A stretch of DNA of 64,000 bases from Aquimarina sp. BL5 (GCF_003443675.1 NZ_CP031963.1:5742501-5806500); one strand, 5' to 3'; counted from the stretch's first letter, positions 17,234 through 27,004 are shown. Notes: generated by a model not told the origin, from the sequence alone. Numbers and translations are program-made.

Positions 17234-18382
17234 ATGCAAAAGGTTTATTTCGATAGTGCTGCAACTACACAGGTACGCCCCGAAGTGATAGATAAGATGA
17301 CTTTGGTGCTAAGAGAAGATTATGGAAATCCTTCTTCTACTCACGGATTTGGGAGATCTGCTAAAAATCATATTGAGCAAGCACGAAAAAATATTGCAAA
17401 ACATCTAGGTGTAAAAGCTTCAGAAATTATTTTTACATCAGGAGGAACTGAAGCTGATAATCTGGCATTAAATAGTGCTGTTAGAGATTTAGGTGTAAAA
17501 CATATTATTACTTCAAAAATCGAACATCATGCGGTTTTACATACAGTTCAGGAAATACAATCACAAACTAATATATCTATAAGTTATGTGAATATTAATC
17601 TAGATGGTTCTGTTGATTATAACCACTTAGAAAAGTTATTGGTTGCTAGTTCCGATAAAACATTAGTAAGTTTAATGCACGTGAATAATGAGGTTGGAAC
17701 TATCCTAGATATCGATAGAGTGGGTAATTTATGTATGGAACAAGAAGCTCTTTTTCATAGTGATATGGTACAATCGATAGGCCATCTAGATGTAAATCTT
17801 AGTGAATTACAGGTTGATTTTACTGCTGTTAGTGCTCATAAGTTTCACGGTCCAAAAGGAGTTGGGTTTGCTTATATAAAAAAGAATTCTGGATTAAAAC
17901 CATTGATTTACGGAGGAGAGCAGGAGAGAGGATATCGTGGTGGAACTGAAGGAGTACATAATATTGCAGGTATGGATGAGGCATTGCGTCTGGCGTATGA
18001 ACATATGGTTGAGGAAAAAGCATATATTTCCAATATAAAGCAATATTTTATAGATCAGTTAAAGGAACGAATTGATGGAGTCAAGTTCAATGCAAACTGT
18101 TGTGATTTAGATCATAGTACCTATACTTTAATCAATGTGTGTCTTCCGATATCCCAGGAAAAATCTGGTATTCTTTTGTTTCAGTTAGATATCAAAGGGA
18201 TAGCTTGTTCTAAAGGAAGTGCTTGCCAAAGTGGAAGCGGCAAAGGCTCTCACGTATTAACAGAAATACTTTCTGAAGAAGATATGCTAAAACCTTCTAT
18301 TAGGTTTTCTTTTTCTAAATATAATACCAAAGAAGAAGTAGATTATGTGATTGGTGTTTTAAAGGAGTTTATAGAGGATTAA
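17234..18382 (+). CDS. Cysteine desulfurase (IscS/NifS type, class V aminotransferase)
   Basis: The ATG at 17234 (MQKVYFDSAATTQ) is chosen over an in-frame TTG at 17225. About 382 residues: the FDSAATT start, SGGTEADNLAL, the SKIEHHAVL PLP-stacking His, the MHVNNEVGT motif, the PLP Lys in SAHKFHGPKG (Lys about 203) and the active Cys in KGSACQSGSG (about 331). It removes sulfur from cysteine to supply Fe-S cluster or tRNA thiolation pathways. It is a stand-alone gene with no isc/suf partners nearby, so the pathway is not set by context. Its stop codon interlocks with that of the convergent TonB receptor gene (shared TTAA). Confidence 0.9.
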   Translation: MQKVYFDSAATTQVRPEVIDKMTLVLREDYGNPSSTHGFGRSAKNHIEQARKNIAKHLGVKASEIIFTSGGTEADNLALNSAVRDLGVKHIITSKIEHHAVLHTVQEIQSQTNISISYVNINLDGSVDYNHLEKLLVASSDKTLVSLMHVNNEVGTILDIDRVGNLCMEQEALFHSDMVQSIGHLDVNLSELQVDFTAVSAHKFHGPKGVGFAYIKKNSGLKPLIYGGEQERGYRGGTEGVHNIAGMDEALRLAYEHMVEEKAYISNIKQYFIDQLKERIDGVKFNANCCDLDHSTYTLINVCLPISQEKSGILLFQLDIKGIACSKGSACQSGSGKGSHVLTEILSEEDMLKPSIRFSFSKYNTKEEVDYVIGVLKEFIED

Positions 18383-20841
18383 AACTTCATACCTAACCGT
18401 ACATTAAAAACTCTTTGGGTTAAGAAATTTGGAATAGAAAACTGCTGCTGAGAGGCAGCATCTCTAACAAAGGTGTTCGTGATAGAATTAAGATTGTCAA
18501 AAACGTTGAAAATTTCAAAACCTACATTCAATTCTCTAAATTTATTAAAGAAACTCCCTTCTTTACGTCTTATTTTTTGATCTACTACGATATAAGAAAT
18601 CCCCAAATCTGCTCTTCGATAATCTCTTAATCTTGTCTGAAAGTTATAAGGGTCAGCATTGCTTGGTGAACCACCAGGAACACCTGTTTGGTATACAAGA
18701 TTAAGGTACATTTTTAAATTAGGGATTGTAGGCACATAGTCCTGAAAAAGTGCTCCGACTTTTACTCTTTGATCTGTAGGTCTTGAGATATATCCTCTGT
18801 TATCAAGGTTTTCTTCAGTTTTTAGCAAACCAAGACTTACCCAGCTTTCAGTTCCGGGAACAAATTCACCATTTAGCCTTAAATCAAACCCAGCGGCATA
18901 TGCTTCAGCATTATTATTGGCTCGGTATCGAATTCTTACATTTTCTACAGTATATGAATTAACATCTGTAAGTTTTTTATAATATAATTCTGTGGTAAGT
19001 TTAAAAGGTCTGTCCCACATATTAAAACTGTAATCATTACCCGCAACTAAGTGGATGGATTGCTGAGCTTTTACATCTGGTTGAACAGTTCCTTGAATAT
19101 CTCTTAGTTCTCTATAAAAAGGCGGTTGATGATACCATCCTCCAGAAAGTCTGAAGATCATATCTGCTTTCCAGTTAGGTTTAACAGCTATTTGTGCTCT
19201 AGGGCTAAAAACCGTCTGAGAAGTACTACTAATTCCATCCCCCGAAACATTCCAATTATGAGCTCTTATTCCTGCATTCATCCAAATTTCATGTTCTTTG
19301 ATATTGGTTCGAAAACTATACTGAGCGTATCCCGAAAATCGATCAATAGTAACCATATTAGTAGCTCTTACACTGGTAAAAGGAACAATGGGACTTGCAT
19401 TGGGGTTATAAGGTTGATCATTAATAAAAGTACCTGGAGGACGAATCGAAAATCCGGCAGAGTCAATAACTTCATATTCCTGGATTCGATCTCTAATATC
19501 TTCAGAAGTATATTTTATACCCCAATCTATTTGATGCTCATCCGCAATATAGGTTCCCTTGTGCTCCAGATTAAATATCAAAGCATCCAAGTCATTTCTC
19601 GCATGAGTTAGCTGAGAGCCAATACCTTCATTGAACTCAACTTCACCAAGATCTTCACTACCAATATCTGTATTTACGGTGCCTAAAAAGTAAGCTGCAA
19701 AAATATCAAAGTACTCTTGTTCTTGTGTATGATATGCAGAACCAATTAATTTTAAAGTTAAATTTTCATTAGCTTGATATGTGCCTTTTAATGCGCCAAA
19801 ATAAGTTTCATACTGATCTTTTTCCTGACCATCATAGAAAATTGTTAATGCAATTGGATTCGTAATTGTACCAAAATTGGTTTGACGAGTTAAAGGTTCA
19901 TAATCGTATTTGTTGATTGCAATATTACCTAGAAAACCTAATTCAAACTTATCTGAGAAATTATAAGAAAGATATGTTTGTAAATCCGCGAATCTAGGTC
20001 TAAAATTAGTTTGAGTTTGTCTGGCATCTACTAAAAGACTATTATCTCTATATCGAACACCTACTACTCCTGCAAGTTTCTTGTTCTTAGTTATTCCTCC
20101 AGCCGCTATGCTTCCTCCTAACAAACTCAGGTCGGCTGTTAAATCAAATCGTGTAGGTCTGCGATACGTAATATCTAGAACAGAAGAAAGTTTATCTCCA
20201 TATTTAGCCTGAAAACCACCCGCAGAGAAATCTACATTTCTTACCAAGTCTGTATTTACAAAACTAAGTCCTTCTTGTTGTCCAGAACGAATAAGAAAAG
20301 GGCGATATACTTCTATTTCATTTACATATACTAAGTTTTCATCAAAATTACCTCCTCTTACCGAATATTGAGTACTTAGTTCGTTGTTAGAACTTACTCC
20401 CGGTAATGTTTTTAGTAAGCCTTCTACACCTGCATTAGCGGAGGGAGTAATACGAATTGTTTCTGGGTCTAACGTAGTAATTCCTTCTACAACTTTTCGT
20501 TCTCTACCAGTGATAATTACTTCACTGATCTGCTCAATATCTGTTTTTAATATAGGGTTTAATTCGTATTCTTGGTTTTCCTTTAAATTAATAGTAAAAG
20601 TAAAATCCTTTAGTCCTACATGGCTTATTTTAATTTTTATGTCCTCATTAGCAGGAATACTAAGTACATATACACCATTTTCATCCGTTAGTGTTCCAGA
20701 ATTTTCATAGGATACATTAGCCCCAACAATTGGTTTGTTGGATTCATCAAGAACAACACCTTTTACGACTGCGTTTTGAGCTATTATGTTATGACTTGTG
20801 AGGGCTAGAAAAAAAACAAAAAGGAAGTGGAGATTTTTCAA
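18379..20841 (-). CDS. TonB-dependent outer-membrane receptor
   Basis: The 820 residues have a signal peptide, a carboxypeptidase-regulatory-like beta-sandwich (VVKGVVLDESNKPIVGANVS to about residue 95), a plug domain (EVIITGRERKVVEG to about 225, with the RGGNFDENLVYVNEIEVYRP segment) and a 22-strand barrel ending RVFNVRLGMKF. It takes up an unknown ligand across the outer membrane using TonB energy. No SusD partner is adjacent, so it is not a standard polysaccharide locus. The M23 peptidase gene lies 13 bases upstream, probably in one operon. Confidence 0.92.
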   Translation of the reverse strand: MKNLHFLFVFFLALTSHNIIAQNAVVKGVVLDESNKPIVGANVSYENSGTLTDENGVYVLSIPANEDIKIKISHVGLKDFTFTINLKENQEYELNPILKTDIEQISEVIITGRERKVVEGITTLDPETIRITPSANAGVEGLLKTLPGVSSNNELSTQYSVRGGNFDENLVYVNEIEVYRPFLIRSGQQEGLSFVNTDLVRNVDFSAGGFQAKYGDKLSSVLDITYRRPTRFDLTADLSLLGGSIAAGGITKNKKLAGVVGVRYRDNSLLVDARQTQTNFRPRFADLQTYLSYNFSDKFELGFLGNIAINKYDYEPLTRQTNFGTITNPIALTIFYDGQEKDQYETYFGALKGTYQANENLTLKLIGSAYHTQEQEYFDIFAAYFLGTVNTDIGSEDLGEVEFNEGIGSQLTHARNDLDALIFNLEHKGTYIADEHQIDWGIKYTSEDIRDRIQEYEVIDSAGFSIRPPGTFINDQPYNPNASPIVPFTSVRATNMVTIDRFSGYAQYSFRTNIKEHEIWMNAGIRAHNWNVSGDGISSTSQTVFSPRAQIAVKPNWKADMIFRLSGGWYHQPPFYRELRDIQGTVQPDVKAQQSIHLVAGNDYSFNMWDRPFKLTTELYYKKLTDVNSYTVENVRIRYRANNNAEAYAAGFDLRLNGEFVPGTESWVSLGLLKTEENLDNRGYISRPTDQRVKVGALFQDYVPTIPNLKMYLNLVYQTGVPGGSPSNADPYNFQTRLRDYRRADLGISYIVVDQKIRRKEGSFFNKFRELNVGFEIFNVFDNLNSITNTFVRDAASQQQFSIPNFLTQRVFNVRLGMKF

Positions 20842-20854
20842 AGAGTATATCTAT

Positions 20855-22543
20855 TTACGGTTTTCTAAAGAATGTTGTTTCAAATGTAGCATTATTTCCT
20901 ACTTTATCTAACACAATAAGTTTAAATTTATTTTCTGTTTCAGTAATTATTTTGTCATTAAAATCATAAACCAGCATTCCGGTTTTGTAATCATATTCCA
21001 TCAAAATGAATTTCCCGTTGATAGTAGCTCTGTAACTTTTTACACCAGAATCAGCGTCATCTATCTTAATCTTTAAAAAATCAGCTTTAGACATCCATTT
21101 TTTGTCAGACACATTGATTGGAACTATGGTTGGTTTATTAAGATCAGTGAATAAGGAGTAACTACCTAAAGTTCTGGTTCTTGTAGAAAAACGATTGTTT
21201 TTTTTATTTGTTTTTACGTGATAATGTTGGTTATTATATCCTAATCTTCCAATATATAGCTTTTTCTTATCCGACTCACTATAATTAGAAACATCAAATA
21301 CAATCGTCATGTTTTTATGTAATGGAATTTCGTCTTGATGAATTTTGATAGTATCACCATTAGCTTGAATATCCAAATATGCATGTTCGTATAAACTACC
21401 TTTAGGGATGTATAAATCAAAAATTCCAGAATTAAATGTGAAGTTTTCGGTTGGCTTGACTAAATATGGTGTTTTGATAATCTCTTTTTTTGAAATTTCA
21501 GCAAGTTGCTTTCCCTGTATTGGGATGCTAATTTCGGCAGTATTGTCCTTAAAATCCTTGACTAAAACTTTAGCCGTATACGATAAACTATCTTCTACGT
21601 TAAAAATGCCTTTATCAATAGTGTTTTTATAGATAGTAAGTGGATTGTTTTTTTCAATAAATAGCTTGGTAATCCTGCTACGATTCTTTTTATAGTATGG
21701 ATAATCAATTAATCTATTAATATAACGAGTCTCCGAAAACGAAAACCGTTTCATTTCCAAAGCAAAATTTTCTTGACCATTTAGCTCTGTCGAAATCTTA
21801 TAGACCCCATTTTTATTGGCTGCCAAGTTTTGCTGATCTATTGTAGAAACACCAATTCCTATTTTTCCTATTGCGTTAACACCTTCTGCCTTAAAATTAC
21901 CATCATCTAATGGTATTAATCTTAATTTTGTCGGTTGCTGGTCTCCGTTAACATGAGAGTTTTCATCAAGACTGTAGATCCAAACACTATTAATTGTTGG
22001 TTTTTTAGTGTCCTTGATATCAATACCAAAACTCATAGGGTTCATTGGTCTTGCCTTTGCATCTCTTATTTCAAAATGTAAATGTGGACCACCACTACCT
22101 CCTGTGTTACCGCTATAAGCAACTACTTCTCCTTTTTTAACAGATAGAGCTCCGGCCTTCGGAAAAAGCTCGATTTCATACGATTCCTTTGCGTATTGCC
22201 TTTTTTTAATATATGCTTCTATTTCAGGAGAAAATTTTTGAAGGTGTGCATACACAGAGGTGTAGCCGTTAGGGTGCGATATGTACATTGCTTTTCCATA
22301 TCCAAAATGAGAAATTTTTATTCTGGTAATAGTGCCGTCTGCAGCTGCATATACTTTTAATCCTTCTTGCCCCTCCGTTTTTAAATCTATACCAGAATGA
22401 AAATGATTAGATCTTAATTCTCCATAAGTTCCGGAAACCGCAAGAGGAATATCTAGAGGATTTATGAAATAGTCTTTCGGAATGTCTTTTTGACAGTACC
22501 CGATTCCAATATTGAGTACTAAAAATAATGTTATTATGCGCAT
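20855..22543 (-). CDS. M23 family metallopeptidase (LytM-like), exported
   Basis: The 562 residues have a signal peptide (to about GIGYCQ), then a LytM/M23 domain at residues 35-175 with the zinc ligands in NHFHSGIDLKTEG (H-x-x-x-D) and the GGPHLHFEIRDAKA motif (HxH). The remaining ~390 residues are beta-rich and unrecognised (Ig-like repeats are possible, for example DADSGVKSYRATINGKFIL). It should act on peptidoglycan cross-links in the periplasm. It is upstream of and likely co-transcribed with the TonB receptor gene. Confidence 0.88.
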   Translation of the reverse strand: MRIITLFLVLNIGIGYCQKDIPKDYFINPLDIPLAVSGTYGELRSNHFHSGIDLKTEGQEGLKVYAAADGTITRIKISHFGYGKAMYISHPNGYTSVYAHLQKFSPEIEAYIKKRQYAKESYEIELFPKAGALSVKKGEVVAYSGNTGGSGGPHLHFEIRDAKARPMNPMSFGIDIKDTKKPTINSVWIYSLDENSHVNGDQQPTKLRLIPLDDGNFKAEGVNAIGKIGIGVSTIDQQNLAANKNGVYKISTELNGQENFALEMKRFSFSETRYINRLIDYPYYKKNRSRITKLFIEKNNPLTIYKNTIDKGIFNVEDSLSYTAKVLVKDFKDNTAEISIPIQGKQLAEISKKEIIKTPYLVKPTENFTFNSGIFDLYIPKGSLYEHAYLDIQANGDTIKIHQDEIPLHKNMTIVFDVSNYSESDKKKLYIGRLGYNNQHYHVKTNKKNNRFSTRTRTLGSYSLFTDLNKPTIVPINVSDKKWMSKADFLKIKIDDADSGVKSYRATINGKFILMEYDYKTGMLVYDFNDKIITETENKFKLIVLDKVGNNATFETTFFRKP

Positions 22544-22723
22544 AGGGAGTAAATGTAAATATTTAGGAATTAAAATTAAAGTGATGTTTAATTAAAAACT
22601 AAAAGGCTATAAACTAACCACTTGATTGATGAGATATTGGAGCTGCAAAATTAGTTTAAAAACTATTGGGTTTTTTCAATTGGTATGTTAACTTTGTGTA
22701 ACGAAGTATTGCGTGAAATTATA

Positions 22724-23014
22724 ATGAGTGATTTAATTGAAATTGTTGATTCTCTTGAGAATAGGATAAGTAAGTTGATTCATAAGCATGACTTGCTTAA
22801 ACAACAAAATGCTGATCTTAGAGATAAAATAAAGGATTTGAAGGCTGATTCAGAACTTCAGATTGATCAATTAAAACAGTGGGAAGAAAAATTCAGTGCA
22901 CTCAAAAATGCAAATGCAATGCTAGGCAGTGACGAATACAAAAGGGAAACCAAGCTCAAAATAAATGCCCTGATAAGGGAGATAGATGTCTGTATAGCAC
23001 AGCTATCTGAGTAA
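22724..23014 (+). CDS. Small coiled-coil protein upstream of zapA
   Basis: The ATG at 22724 (MSDLIEIVDSLE) is preferred to one at 22685 because the added residues are not family-like. About 96 residues, nearly all coiled coil (heptads through ENRISKLIHKHDLLKQQ and LRDKIKDLKADSE). It ends 8 bases before zapA. Coiled-coil genes of this kind precede zapA in Bacteroidetes; by size and position it may be a ZapB-like division protein, but this is inference. Confidence 0.7.
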   Translation: MSDLIEIVDSLENRISKLIHKHDLLKQQNADLRDKIKDLKADSELQIDQLKQWEEKFSALKNANAMLGSDEYKRETKLKINALIREIDVCIAQLSE

Positions 23015-23022
23015 TATAGAAT

Positions 23023-23313
23023 ATGGCAGATAAATTAAAAATCAAATTATCAGTTGCGGATAGAGTGTATCCACTTACTATTAATCCTGATCAAGAAGAA
23101 GGATTAAGGAAAGCAGCTAAAAAGATTGAAGCCATGATTAAACAATTTGAGCAAAGTTATGCAGTGAGAGATAAGCAAGATGTATTAGCAATGTGTGCTT
23201 TACAGTTTGCTGCACAAGTAGAACAAAAGGTTATAGATAAAGATAGTGATGAGATAAATGTAACGGGTCGATTAAGTGCCCTGAACACTTTGTTGCAAGA
23301 TCATCTATCGTAA
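23023..23313 (+). CDS. zapA: Cell division protein ZapA
   Basis: The 96 residues match ZapA: N-terminal KIKLSVADRVYPLTINPDQE, the helix EEGLRKAAKKIEAMIKQFEQ, and the DVLAMCALQFAAQVEQ coiled region. ZapA bundles FtsZ filaments at the division ring. It lies between the coiled-coil gene and a 6S RNA. The zapA-6S neighbourhood is conserved widely in bacteria. Confidence 0.9.
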   Translation: MADKLKIKLSVADRVYPLTINPDQEEGLRKAAKKIEAMIKQFEQSYAVRDKQDVLAMCALQFAAQVEQKVIDKDSDEINVTGRLSALNTLLQDHLS

Positions 23314-23340
23314 ACGTTCATTAAAATAAATAAGGTTACT

Positions 23341-23521
23341 GCCTGCACTAGTTATTATTTTTTGATAAACTCAACAAGAATTATTTCAAAAGGGTGAGTT
23401 TAAGTTGTAAAAGCAAGCCGTGCTGATGTATATCAGTCTCACGGATCCTTGAGCAATTTGTTAGCCCTAAACCTGTTTTTACAGAGTTTATACAAAACCC
23501 ATGCTAGTGCAGGCTTTTTTT
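23341..23521 (+). ncRNA. ssrS: 6S RNA, Flavobacteriia type (6S-Flavo)
   Basis: An 11-bp closing stem GCCTGCACTAG (23341-23351) pairs perfectly with CTAGTGCAGGC (23504-23514), followed by seven T, which gives both the RNA ends and the terminator. Inside, CCGTG (23418-23422) pairs with CACGG (23440-23444) around a CTGAT/ATCAG extension, and the large central part is weakly paired, as in the 6S bubble that mimics an open promoter. The place between zapA and rny is that of the known 6S-Flavo class. 6S RNA binds RNA polymerase holoenzyme in stationary phase. A covariance-model search would settle the call. Confidence 0.82.
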
Positions 23522-23544
23522 ATATATAAACACTAACTAGGATT

Positions 23545-25110
23545 ATGGATAACATTATATTTTTGATTATTGCAGCAGTGGCGGGTTTAGTGATAGGTTT
23601 TATTATTGCTAAAGTGTTAGAGCGCAGTAGAGCTTCAGAAATTATCAAAAGCGCTAAAAAAACATCTCAAAGTATTATTAGGGAAGCTAAAAGTGAAGGC
23701 GAGACGATTAAGAAGGATAAAATACTTCAGGCTAAAGAAAAATTTATAGAATTGAAATCGGAGCATGAAAAAGTGATTTTGTCTCGTGATAAAAAAATGG
23801 CTGAAGCGGAAAAGAGAACTAGAGATAAAGAATCTCAAATCTCTAACGAGCTTTCTAAAGGCAAGAAATTAAACTCTGAACTAGAGCAAAAGATTAAGGA
23901 TTACAATCATCGTAATGAATATCTTGAGAAAAAACAAAGTGAATTAAAGAAGCTTCATAAAAGTCAAGTACAACAATTAGAAGTGATATCTGGATTGTCT
24001 GCAGAGGAAGCAAAAGAGCAGCTTGTAGAGTCTCTAAAAGAACAGGCAAAGACAGATTCTATGGCGCTAATACAGGATACCATAGAAGAAGCAAAATTAA
24101 CTGCTCAGCAAGAGGCAAAGAAAGTTATTATAAATACGATACAACGAATAGGTACCGAAGAAGCTGTAGAGAATTGTGTATCCGTATTTAATATCGAAAG
24201 TGATGATGTAAAAGGGCGTATTATAGGTCGTGAAGGTAGAAATATTAGGGCTATAGAAGCGGCTACTGGTGTAGAAATTATTGTTGATGATACTCCTGAA
24301 GCAATTATATTATCTTGTTTTGATTCTGTAAGACGAGAGGTTGCTCGTCTATCTTTACATAAATTAGTAACCGATGGAAGAATACATCCTGCACGTATTG
24401 AGGAAATAGTTAAGAAAACTAGAAAACAAATTGATGAAGAGATTATAGAAGTAGGTAAAAGAACTGTTATTGATCTTGGAATTCATGGATTACACCCAGA
24501 GTTAATCAAAACTGTTGGTAGAATGAAATATCGTTCTTCTTATGGTCAAAACTTATTACAGCATTCTAGAGAAGTGGCAAAACTTTGTGGAGTTATGGCT
24601 TCAGAACTTGGGCTTAACCCAAAACTTGCTAAAAGAGCGGGGTTGTTACATGATATAGGTAAGGTGCCAGATACGGAAACTGAAGTTCCACATGCTATTC
24701 TAGGAATGCAATGGGCCGAAAAGTATGGTGAAAAACCGGATGTTTGTAATGCTATTGGTGCTCACCACGATGAAATAGAAATGACGGCGCTTATTTCGCC
24801 TATAGTTCAGGTTTGTGATGCGATTAGTGGAGCAAGACCTGGAGCTCGTCGACAGGTGTTGGATTCTTATATACAAAGGTTGAAGGATCTTGAGGATATT
24901 GCATTCGGATTTAACGGTGTTAAGAAGGCTTATGCAATTCAGGCGGGTAGAGAGTTACGTGTTATTGTAGAGAGTGAAAAAGTAAATGACGAAAGAGCAG
25001 CTAGTTTATCTTTTGAAATTTCTCAGAAAATTCAAACTGATATGACGTATCCTGGTCAAGTTAAGATTACAGTTATTAGAGAAACAAGGGCAGTAAATAT
25101 TGCTAAATAA
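23545..25110 (+). CDS. rny: Ribonuclease Y
   Basis: The 521 residues, a normal length, start with one membrane helix ([19 protein letters not shown]), then a long charged coiled coil to about residue 200, a KH domain ([20 protein letters not shown]) and an HD domain ([14 protein letters not shown], with the HH and D metal ligands further on in [10 protein letters not shown] and [15 protein letters not shown]). It is a membrane-bound endonuclease that starts mRNA decay. It stands alone after the 6S RNA and ends in a palindromic terminator. Confidence 0.95.
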   Translation: MDNIIFLIIAAVAGLVIGFIIAKVLERSRASEIIKSAKKTSQSIIREAKSEGETIKKDKILQAKEKFIELKSEHEKVILSRDKKMAEAEKRTRDKESQISNELSKGKKLNSELEQKIKDYNHRNEYLEKKQSELKKLHKSQVQQLEVISGLSAEEAKEQLVESLKEQAKTDSMALIQDTIEEAKLTAQQEAKKVIINTIQRIGTEEAVENCVSVFNIESDDVKGRIIGREGRNIRAIEAATGVEIIVDDTPEAIILSCFDSVRREVARLSLHKLVTDGRIHPARIEEIVKKTRKQIDEEIIEVGKRTVIDLGIHGLHPELIKTVGRMKYRSSYGQNLLQHSREVAKLCGVMASELGLNPKLAKRAGLLHDIGKVPDTETEVPHAILGMQWAEKYGEKPDVCNAIGAHHDEIEMTALISPIVQVCDAISGARPGARRQVLDSYIQRLKDLEDIAFGFNGVKKAYAIQAGRELRVIVESEKVNDERAASLSFEISQKIQTDMTYPGQVKITVIRETRAVNIAK

Positions 25111-25136
25111 AATATAGAACATTAACTGCTTTATAC

Positions 25137-25169
25137 AAAAAAAAGAGAATCAATTGATTCTCTTTTTTT
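25137..25169. terminator. Bidirectional terminator after rny
   Basis: AAAAGAGAATCAATTGATTC forms a perfect palindrome (25141-25166) followed by a T-run on both strands. The convergent gene's stop codon (25150-25152) lies inside the palindrome, so the last codons of that protein are part of the terminator. Confidence 0.75.
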
Positions 25170-25566
25170 GTTTATGTGAAGAAGTGTCTTTGTGAGGGTA
25201 TTTTTTTATCATTTCATTTTTCCAAGTTAATGCAGATTTCATGTCATCAAATCTTCTAAATTCCTTTTCAAAAAAAGTTTTTTCGTATTTCGTTAACGTT
25301 TTTTGTATAGGGTCGTTAGATACCACAGCGAATCCAACAAGATTAGGTATTTTTGCTGTCCTAATATATACAATTGGGTCGACGGAATACGAATGAATTC
25401 GATGTGTAATGTATACAAAAGGAGTGTTTTTAAAATGTTCTTCTGCGATTTTAATTAGAATAGAGTTGTTGTTTATAGAAACGACAATACCTTCATACAT
25501 AGTTGCAATCATATGATTACTATGTATTTCTAATTTGCAAAAATCTAAATTGTAAGATCTAATCAT
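25150..25566 (-). CDS. Member 1 of a tandem paralogue triplet, SpoIIAA/STAS-like size
   Basis: The 138 residues share the same plan as the two genes upstream on this strand: a beta-start (YNLDFCKLEIHSNHMIATM), EGIVVSINNNSILIKIAEEHF, PFVYITHRIHSYSVDPIVY, NLVGFAVVSNDPIQK, and a C-terminal helix with ALTWKNEMIKKY. The alternating strand/helix plan and size fit the SpoIIAA-like (STAS/SEC14) fold; that is an inference. This copy has a basic C-terminal extension (HKDTSSHKQKKRIN) whose codons fall into the shared terminator. Function is unknown. Confidence 0.7.
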   Translation of the reverse strand: MIRSYNLDFCKLEIHSNHMIATMYEGIVVSINNNSILIKIAEEHFKNTPFVYITHRIHSYSVDPIVYIRTAKIPNLVGFAVVSNDPIQKTLTKYEKTFFEKEFRRFDDMKSALTWKNEMIKKYPHKDTSSHKQKKRIN

Positions 25567-25649
25567 TGGGGGATTTTTAGATAGTAAATTGAAAAAAAAG
25601 ATTAGGAATGTAATATAGTTTTTTATGATATAGAAATAAAAATTTTAGT

Positions 25650-26030
25650 TTAAAAATCGATATTTTTTTCTAATAGCTCATTTTTCCATTCTAATGCTCT
25701 GCTTATATCTGTGAAATATTTTATTCTTTTTTGAAAAAATTTACTTTCTAATTCTGTCAACTTTCGTTGTCTATGATTTTTTGAAACAACCGCTATACCG
25801 ATAAGATTATCAATTTTTGTGGTTTCGTGATATACTGTTGGATCTACTGAATATGAATTGATTCTGTTAGAGATGTACACAAAGGGTTTGTTGTTAAAAT
25901 ATTTCTTGACAAATTCTAGCAACAATTTGTTGTGCTCTGGCTTAACTAAAAAGCCTTCAGCAATAGTGTTTTTTAAAAAATCGTCTTTGATTTCTACCTT
26001 AGCAAAACCTAAATCATAGTATTCTGTCAT
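25650..26030 (-). CDS. Member 2 of the tandem paralogue triplet
   Basis: The 126 residues align along the whole length with its neighbours: LGFAKVEIKDDFLKNTIAEG, NKPFVYISNRINSYSVDPTV, IGIAVVSKNHRQRK and the terminal ALEWKNELLEK. It is more divergent in the middle. It is 83 bases from copy 1 and 118 from copy 3, so each may have its own promoter. Function is unknown. Confidence 0.7.
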   Translation of the reverse strand: MTEYYDLGFAKVEIKDDFLKNTIAEGFLVKPEHNKLLLEFVKKYFNNKPFVYISNRINSYSVDPTVYHETTKIDNLIGIAVVSKNHRQRKLTELESKFFQKRIKYFTDISRALEWKNELLEKNIDF

Positions 26031-26148
26031 TTATGATTACAAAACTATTATTCAAGTATGGTTAATATTTTAATAAGTTACAATAAAACTATTACTTATG
26101 AAAATTATGAATAGATAAAAGTAAGGTTTCAGGGGAAATATTAGGAGG

Positions 26149-26526
26149 TTAATCCATTACGTGTTTTAGGATTTCATCTTTCCATTGCAGAGCAGATGTC
26201 ATGGTGTCAAATTGTCTGAATTCTTTCTTAAAAAAAGCTTTTTCTAATTTAGTTTGGATTTTTTGTCTAGGATCATTTGATACCACTGCGAATCCAACTA
26301 AGTTTTGGATTTTTGCTGTCTCTAAATAAATCGTTGGGTTAACAGCATATGAGTTTACACGATGTGTTATGTATAAGAAAGCTTTATTTTTATAATGTTT
26401 ACGAACCATTTCTAATAAAACATCGTTGTGCTCGGGCGAAACGGTAATACCTTCATTCATGGTAACTTTTATATAGTCGTCATAGATTTCTATCAGACCA
26501 AAATCTAACTTATATGATGTAATCAT
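26149..26526 (-). CDS. Member 3 of the tandem paralogue triplet
   Basis: The 125 residues have the plan LDFGLIEIYDDYIKVTMNEG, KAFLYITHRVNSYAVNPTIY, NLVGFAVVSNDPRQKIQTK and the closing MTSALQWKDEILK. Copies 1 and 3 are the closest pair (for example HRxxSYxVxPxxY and FAVVSNDPxQK). A -7-like box lies about 23 bases before the start. It is the first in transcription order. Function is unknown; the repeated THRxNSYxVxP motif is a useful handle for family searches. Confidence 0.7.
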   Translation of the reverse strand: MITSYKLDFGLIEIYDDYIKVTMNEGITVSPEHNDVLLEMVRKHYKNKAFLYITHRVNSYAVNPTIYLETAKIQNLVGFAVVSNDPRQKIQTKLEKAFFKKEFRQFDTMTSALQWKDEILKHVMD

Positions 26527-26548
26527 TTGGGGTATTCTTTAAGTTGTG

Positions 26549-26556
26549 CAAATATA
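26549..26556 (-). promoter_or_regulatory. Candidate -7 element of the paralogue triplet
   Basis: On the minus strand the bases read TATATTTG, a match to TAnnTTTG, 22 bases before the ATG at 26526. Confidence 0.45.
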
Positions 26557-26948
26557 TATATTTAGTAATATAAAAATTGGAAGTCTTTGATTTTATTTGG
26601 GATTTTTCCCTTGTTCATTACTGATAATGCTTTGGGTATTTAAAAACCTTGGCGAAAGTGTTTTAAGTGATTCTTTTTTGGTTAGTTTAATAGATTGTTT
26701 GAGATTCTGATAAGCTCTATTATATTATGATTTCCGACAGTTTTAATCTATTTGTAGGCTTTTGGTAGATAGGATATGGATTAAATTAATGAAAAGGTTT
26801 TGCTTCACAAATGGTTCTAATTATTACAGACTATGCTTTCAAGTTTTTAGATTGCTTATTTATCTTTTTTAAAGCAAAATTCAAAATAAGCTTAATTTTT
26901 GTATAAAGGTTTTAGATATGAAACAAAAGATTTTGATTTAAACATAAA
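26557..26948. other. Gene-free spacer
   Basis: About 390 AT-rich bases lie between the paralogue triplet promoter and the clpC terminator. I see no ORF, hairpin or repeat that stands out. Confidence 0.5.
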
Positions 26949-26982
26949 AAAAAGCTCCTTTTTCAAAAAAAAAGGAGCTTTT
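26949..26982 (-). terminator. Terminator of clpC
   Basis: AAAGCTCCTTTTT and AAAAAGGAGCTTT form a stem with a short A-rich loop. The T-run follows on the minus strand, 23 bases beyond the clpC stop. Confidence 0.8.
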
Positions 26983-27004
26983 CTGTCTAATTTATTATGG
27001 TGTG

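Noticed and set aside
19126..19611. 161-codon open frame opposite the TonB receptor gene
   Set aside because: It lies wholly antisense within a well-supported receptor gene, has no recognisable domain or promoter, and its composition is that of a shadow frame.
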